From assembly GCA_964384675.1 (NCBI GenBank), contig CAYLNK010000248.1, forward strand, positions 1-10,266: a stretch of 10,266 bases of DNA, written 5' to 3'. Below are positions 7,118-10,266 of the stretch, piece by piece (the first letter of the stretch is position 1; each line of letters begins with the position of its first letter). This DNA is from CAYLNK01 sp964384675. Lineage in GTDB: Bacteria; Acidobacteriota; Thermoanaerobaculia; UBA5066. The notes below the pieces were generated by a model, which was given only the letters and a program-made list of their open reading frames with translations, did not search any database and was not told the origin of the DNA. The position numbers were made by a program, and so were the translations under genes.

Positions 7118-7960
7118 TTGGCCGAGACCGCCGCGAGCCTCGTCCTCGCCGCCCTCCTCACGTTCGCCGGGTTCCTCGCGTACCACCACGCCGGAGGCCC
7201 GATCGAGCTCGTCACGGTAGACCTCTCCGACCCGGGAGTGCCGGGCGCTCGCGACGCGGCGGTCCCGACGCGAATCGGGATGGAGGTGCCGCGTCCCGGA
7301 GCCCGCGGGCTCCTGCGCCGGCTCGTCACCGAATGGAGCGCCTTCGAGGGCTGGAGCGTCCAGTCCATCAACTTCACGACCGGCGGGGGGCGGGACGGCC
7401 TCTTTCCGCCCGCGCTCGCGGCCGGGGTCTGGGTGGGCCTCGCGGCCCTAATCCATCTCGGTCTCGCTCGTCGGCGCCGCCAGCCTCCGTCCGGCCGGTG
7501 CCTGACGGCCATCTTCCTCGCGGGCTGGGCGATGCTGGACCTGCGCTGGCAGGTGGACCTGACGCGTCAGCTGGCGCTCACCCGGCGTCAGTACGCGGGG
7601 AAGAGCGGCGACGAGAAGAGGCTGGCCGCCGCGGACCGCTCGCTGTACCTCTTCGCGAAGACGGTCAAGCGGCGCCTCGACGCGGCGCCCTCCCGGGTAT
7701 TCCTGGTTTCCGAGGACCTCTTCGGGGACCGGTACTTCAGGCGGGTGCGCACGCACTATTTCCTGCTGCCCCACAACGTGTCGTCTCTCTGGACCTCGGT
7801 GCCTGAAGCCTCGCAGACGCGGACGGGCGACTACGTCCTGATCATGCGCCCCGGTGTCGAGGTCGCTTTCGACTCCGAGCGCCGCGTGCTCGGCGCTGGG
7901 AGCCTTCCCGTCGAGCTCCTGCTCGACGGCCATGAGGGCCTCCTCTTCCGGGTGCGCTGA
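7118..7960 (+). CDS. Membrane protein of unknown function with periplasmic C-terminal domain, next to GT-C-like gene
   Basis: A 280-residue protein from TTG at 7118, which has GAGGA 5 bases upstream. GTG at 7076 would add 14 residues but lacks a clear ribosome site. Hydrophobic segments lie at about 5-22, 98-116 and 128-144. Arg-rich ARRRRQPPSGR between the second and third suggests a cytoplasmic loop, which places the loop at 23-96 and the region after 145 in the periplasm. The C-terminal part (about 190-280) contains RVFLVSEDLFGDRYFRRVRTHYFLLPHNV and ends in ELLLDGHEGLLFRV, with mixed alpha/beta character. I do not recognise a named family; I have the impression that similar proteins accompany polysaccharide or glycosyltransferase genes. 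The stop codon directly abuts the start of the next gene, so the two are probably translationally coupled and may act as a complex. Confidence 0.8.
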   Translation: MAETAASLVLAALLTFAGFLAYHHAGGPIELVTVDLSDPGVPGARDAAVPTRIGMEVPRPGARGLLRRLVTEWSAFEGWSVQSINFTTGGGRDGLFPPALAAGVWVGLAALIHLGLARRRRQPPSGRCLTAIFLAGWAMLDLRWQVDLTRQLALTRRQYAGKSGDEKRLAAADRSLYLFAKTVKRRLDAAPSRVFLVSEDLFGDRYFRRVRTHYFLLPHNVSSLWTSVPEASQTRTGDYVLIMRPGVEVAFDSERRVLGAGSLPVELLLDGHEGLLFRVR

Positions 7961-9334
7961 GTGATCGGCCTCCGCCTGACCGCTGCCCTGCTGCTTCCCT
8001 GGGCCGTCGGGGTCTCGTGGCTCCGCCACGTCTGGCGGGTGCCGCTTTCGGACGCTCCAGCGGCCCTCCTCGGCTACGGATACCTGGCCGGCATGGTGGT
8101 GACGCCGCTCGTCATGCTGGGCCTCGACGCCGCGGGATTCGGCCAGGGCTTTCTCCTGATCGCCGCGATCCTCGTCGCGCTGGCCGTGGCAGGGCTCTGC
8201 CTCCCTCGGGGCGGCGGACCCCGGAGGGTAGCCGCCCGCGCCGCGAGGACGCGGCGCCCGCTCGAGGCCGCAGCGTTCGCCCTGCTCCTCTCCGTCATCG
8301 GCGTCCGGCTGGCGGGCTTCGCGCTCGAGGTCGTCTGGCGTCCGCTCTATCCGTGGGACGCCTGGATGAACTGGGCGCCGAAGGCCCGCGTCTGGCTCGA
8401 GCACCGCCGGCTCGTCCCGTTCGTGTCCCTTGCCGATTGGGTCGCGCAGCCGGGTCACGCCCTCTACTCGCTCCAGAACCACCATTACCCGCCCGTGGTC
8501 CCGCTGATCCAGCTCTGGATCGGGCTCGCCCTGGGTCGCTGGGACGAATCGCTGATCAACCTCCCCTGGGTCCTGTGCGGCCTCGCGCTCGCCCTCGCCT
8601 TCTACGGGCAGCTCCGGCACCTGGGCGGATCGGCCCTCTTCGCCATCTGCGGCACGTACCTCCTCGTCTCCCTGCCGGCGCTGGGCACGCACATCGCTCT
8701 CGCCGGCTACGCCGACCTCTGGGTGGCCACCCTCTACGGCCTCGCGGCAATGGCGTTCTACCGATGGGTTCGCGAGGGAGACCGCGGGCAGGGAATCACG
8801 GCGCTGCTCCTCACGGCCGCGCTCCCGCTCGTCAAGGTGCCGGGTCTCGGGTGGGCGCTCACGATGGTGCCGGCGCTCCTCGTGGCCCGCCGTCGCGGTC
8901 GCGCGGTTGCCCTCACGATCGCCGGCACGGCCGGGTCCGCCGTCCTCCTGGCGATGGGCCGTGTCCCCGGCGTGGGCGACCTCGCCTTCCATCCGGTCTG
9001 GAGTCCCTTCGCGGAGAACCTCTTCGTCCTCGCCAACTGGCACCTTCTCTGGCTGGCCGCGCCGGTCCTGCTCGCGCTCTCCGCCCGACGGCTTCGCAGC
9101 GACGATGCCTACCGCGCCCTCCTCACCCTGCTGCTCGGCGGCTTCATGCTCCTCTTCGGGGTCTTCTTCTTCACGAGCCGGCACATCGAGGCGACGGACT
9201 TCTCGACCCTCAACCGGGCCCTCCTCCACCTCGTCCCCGCCCTCGCGTTCGCGCTCGCCGTCGCCGCGCTGGGCCTCGTGGAGGCGGAGTCTGGGCCTCG
9301 CTCCGCTACCATCGAGGGCGCGAGCACGGAATGA
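7961..9334 (+). CDS. Polytopic membrane protein, probable GT-C-fold glycosyltransferase
   Basis: A 457-residue protein, GTG start immediately after the preceding TGA, with no strong Shine-Dalgarno of its own, so coupled translation is likely. About 10-12 hydrophobic segments run through residues 5-20, 35-82, 103-125, 176-192, 201-216, 224-266, 279-308, 314-332, 353-374, 385-404 and 419-440. After an early pair of hairpins there is an extracytoplasmic-type loop with PLYPWDAWMNWAPKARVW (128-145); an acidic residue in the first such loop is the usual catalytic feature of GT-C enzymes using polyprenyl-phosphate sugars, here Asp133. Other GT-C-like features are HHYPPVVPLIQLW (174-186), LAGYADLW (247-254) and TLNRALLHLVP (416-426). 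It resembles ArnT/PMT-type GT39 relatives only in general layout. It may transfer sugar to a lipid, glycan or exported protein. A permease or O-antigen ligase-type enzyme remains possible. Confidence 0.82.
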   Translation: MIGLRLTAALLLPWAVGVSWLRHVWRVPLSDAPAALLGYGYLAGMVVTPLVMLGLDAAGFGQGFLLIAAILVALAVAGLCLPRGGGPRRVAARAARTRRPLEAAAFALLLSVIGVRLAGFALEVVWRPLYPWDAWMNWAPKARVWLEHRRLVPFVSLADWVAQPGHALYSLQNHHYPPVVPLIQLWIGLALGRWDESLINLPWVLCGLALALAFYGQLRHLGGSALFAICGTYLLVSLPALGTHIALAGYADLWVATLYGLAAMAFYRWVREGDRGQGITALLLTAALPLVKVPGLGWALTMVPALLVARRRGRAVALTIAGTAGSAVLLAMGRVPGVGDLAFHPVWSPFAENLFVLANWHLLWLAAPVLLALSARRLRSDDAYRALLTLLLGGFMLLFGVFFFTSRHIEATDFSTLNRALLHLVPALAFALAVAALGLVEAESGPRSATIEGASTE

Positions 9335-9357
9335 AGCACCGGGATCCCCGATCGTGA
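9331..9357 (+). other. Possible 8-codon relay mini-ORF between GT-C-like gene and last gene
   Basis: ATG at 9331 overlaps the preceding TGA (ATGA, 9331-9334). The frame encodes MKHRDPRS and stops at TGA 9355-9357, which overlaps the GTG start of the next gene at 9354 (GTGA). This would let a terminating ribosome restart twice across the 19-bp gap. The downstream GTG has only a weak GGGAT upstream, which makes coupling useful. Chance, or a sequencing indel that removed a true ATG start of the next gene, is also possible. Confidence 0.25.
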
Positions 9358-10205
9358 GCGACGCCGCCGTCGAGCCGACCGCGACGCGACGCCCCATCCG
9401 GGCTCGAAACCTCCGCTTCGAGCTGGAACCCGCGCGGATGGCCGACTGGCATCCCGCCGGCGGGCACGTCTCTCACTTCTACAACGCGCTCTCGTTGCTC
9501 CTGCCCGCCGGCGAGGCGTTCTTCATCGAGAGCGCCCGCGCCTTCGACGCCTCGGCCCTCCCGCCGGACCTGCGCGAGGACCTGCACGGCTTCCTCGCGC
9601 AGGAATCGCTGCACGGGCGCGAGCACCAGCGCTACAACGACGCCCTCGCCACGGCCGGATACCCGGCCGTCTACCTCGCCAAGCGCGTGGCGAACCTCTG
9701 CCGCTGGCTGGGACGCCACCTGTCGCCCGAGGCGCGCCTCGCGGTCACGGTGGCCGTCGAGCACGAGACGTCGATGCTCTCCGGCGTCACGGTGACGGAG
9801 CCCCGCATCCTGGACGGCTGTGCGCCGGCCTTCGCCGGGATCTGGTGGTGGCACACGATCGAGGAGATCGAGCACAAGTCGGTGGCGTTCGACCTGTATC
9901 GCGAGGTGACCGCCGGCCGCCGCGCCGCGTACGCGCGCCGCGCCGTCGCGATGCTCGCCGTCTGGCTCGCGTTCGCCGCCGGCGCCTTCGCGTTCACCCT
10001 CGTGCTGGTGGCGCACGACCGGCGCCTCACCGACCTGCGCGGCTGGCGGGCGCTGTTCCGCTTCCTGTTCGTCACGCCGCGCGCCCTGCGCGGGCAGCTG
10101 CGCGGCGTCCTCGGTTTCCTGCGCCCGGGCTTTCACCCGTGGCAGCGCGACGACCACGCGCAGGCCGTGGCGTGGATCCCCTCGAAGCTGCCGGACGGCG
10201 CCTGA
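9354..10205 (+). CDS. COG3687/PF10118-type 'metal-dependent hydrolase' with di-iron ligand pattern
   Basis: A 283-residue protein. Conserved family marks include DWHPAGGHVSHFYNALS (31-47), PAGEAFFIE (51-59), FLAQESLHGREH (80-91), VAVEHETS (133-140) and WWWHTIEEIEHKSVAFDLY (164-182). Glu54, E84-x-x-H87, Glu136 and E171-x-x-H174 reproduce the Glu, ExxH, Glu, ExxH ligand set of ferritin-like di-iron proteins, with a 30, 52 and 35 residue spacing suited to a four-helix bundle. His91, His137 and His167 are extra candidate ligands. A hydrophobic stretch at about 197-220, flanked by basic residues, suggests membrane attachment. The family name 'hydrolase' is a prediction; substrate and reaction are unknown. 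GTG at 9354 is chosen because the conserved region begins soon after; the frame is open upstream but only within the preceding gene. It lies 19 bp after the GT-C-like gene, and functional linkage is unclear. Confidence 0.88.
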   Translation: MSDAAVEPTATRRPIRARNLRFELEPARMADWHPAGGHVSHFYNALSLLLPAGEAFFIESARAFDASALPPDLREDLHGFLAQESLHGREHQRYNDALATAGYPAVYLAKRVANLCRWLGRHLSPEARLAVTVAVEHETSMLSGVTVTEPRILDGCAPAFAGIWWWHTIEEIEHKSVAFDLYREVTAGRRAAYARRAVAMLAVWLAFAAGAFAFTLVLVAHDRRLTDLRGWRALFRFLFVTPRALRGQLRGVLGFLRPGFHPWQRDDHAQAVAWIPSKLPDGA

Positions 10206-10213
10206 GCCCTGAC

Positions 10214-10226
10214 GAGGCTCCGCCTC
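10214..10226 (+). terminator. Small hairpin after the last gene, weak terminator candidate
   Basis: GAGGC, loop TCC, GCCTC begins 9 bases after the stop. An overlapping alternative stem pairs GAGCC (10204-10208) with GGCTC (10216-10220). No T-run follows, so intrinsic termination is not strongly supported. The octamer GACGAGGC occurs at 10211 and again at 10232. I see nothing else in the final 60 bases. Confidence 0.2.
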
Positions 10227-10266
10227 AGACCGACGAGGCGTGATGGGGCGGGAGTCCGGGCGTCGC

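Noticed and set aside
3969..7220. A 1083-codon plus-strand frame overlapping the large secreted protein
   Set aside because: Extremely Arg/Pro/Gly-rich with no recognisable fold; a frame-shifted shadow.
3502..7512. A 1336-codon open frame antisense to the large secreted protein
   Set aside because: Its translation is Arg/Glu/Gly/Asp-rich low complexity, as expected opposite a GC-rich gene, with no domain and no start context. The plus-strand frame has signal peptide, repeats and Ig-like domains.
7448..9397. A 649-codon minus-strand frame across the two membrane protein genes
   Set aside because: Its sequence is charged low complexity (Glu/Arg/Gly), while the opposite strand shows clear membrane segments and coupled starts and stops.
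1..10266. CRISPR array, tRNA, rRNA, insertion sequence ends or prophage signals
   Set aside because: No regularly spaced direct repeats, no tRNA-like TTCRA/cloverleaf segments, no transposase or integrase motifs and no terminal inverted repeats were seen on either strand.

Overview
The window is very GC-rich, with strong G/C preference at third codon positions, rare A/T-rich patches and mostly GTG or TTG starts. I see seven protein genes, no RNA genes, no mobile element and no CRISPR. Several gene types here are common in Acidobacteriota (for example Thermoanaerobaculia) and similar environmental soil or sediment lineages: a CRTAC/ASPIC-UnbV lipoprotein, an HzsA-like heme lipoprotein, and a large exported propeller protein ending in a 'TPCRLVDTR ... 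VDVNGYF' domain. That assignment is an inference from gene style, not from a marker gene.

The left third (11-3260) is a minus-strand, probably co-transcribed set. It runs from an Rrf2-family regulator with an IscR-like cysteine cluster (3260-2787), across a 98-bp A/T-enriched gap, to an exported FG-GAP/VCBS repeat lipoprotein with a C-terminal ASPIC/UnbV domain (2688-997). A 4-bp GTGA overlap then leads to a small lipoprotein with a C-terminal CxxCH heme motif of the HzsA-related type (1000-11). The 98-bp gap carries four copies of a TGTCGGA-like half-site, two of them forming a perfect dyad, around a weak candidate promoter. The simplest reading is a redox-, iron- or NO-responsive regulator controlling two envelope lipoproteins, one of which carries heme.

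The right two thirds (3391-10205) run on the plus strand, divergent from the first set. They encode a 1225-residue secreted repeat protein (beta-propeller-like blades, Ig-like domains, LDTR-type C-terminal domain), a three-helix membrane protein of unknown function with a periplasmic C-terminal domain, a polytopic membrane protein resembling GT-C glycosyltransferases, and a COG3687/PF10118-type 'metal-dependent hydrolase' with a C-terminal membrane segment. Spacing is tight: 49 bp or 7 bp depending on the start, then 0 bp, then 19 bp. The first three could form a surface-protein and glycan unit, but that is inference. The last gene has a complete ferritin-like di-iron ligand pattern, which fits an oxidase or oxygenase-like fold better than its 'hydrolase' label.

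No single stretch is clearly a new system. The best leads are the Rrf2/half-site/heme-lipoprotein unit, the di-iron pattern in the last gene, and a possible 8-codon translational relay between the last two genes.
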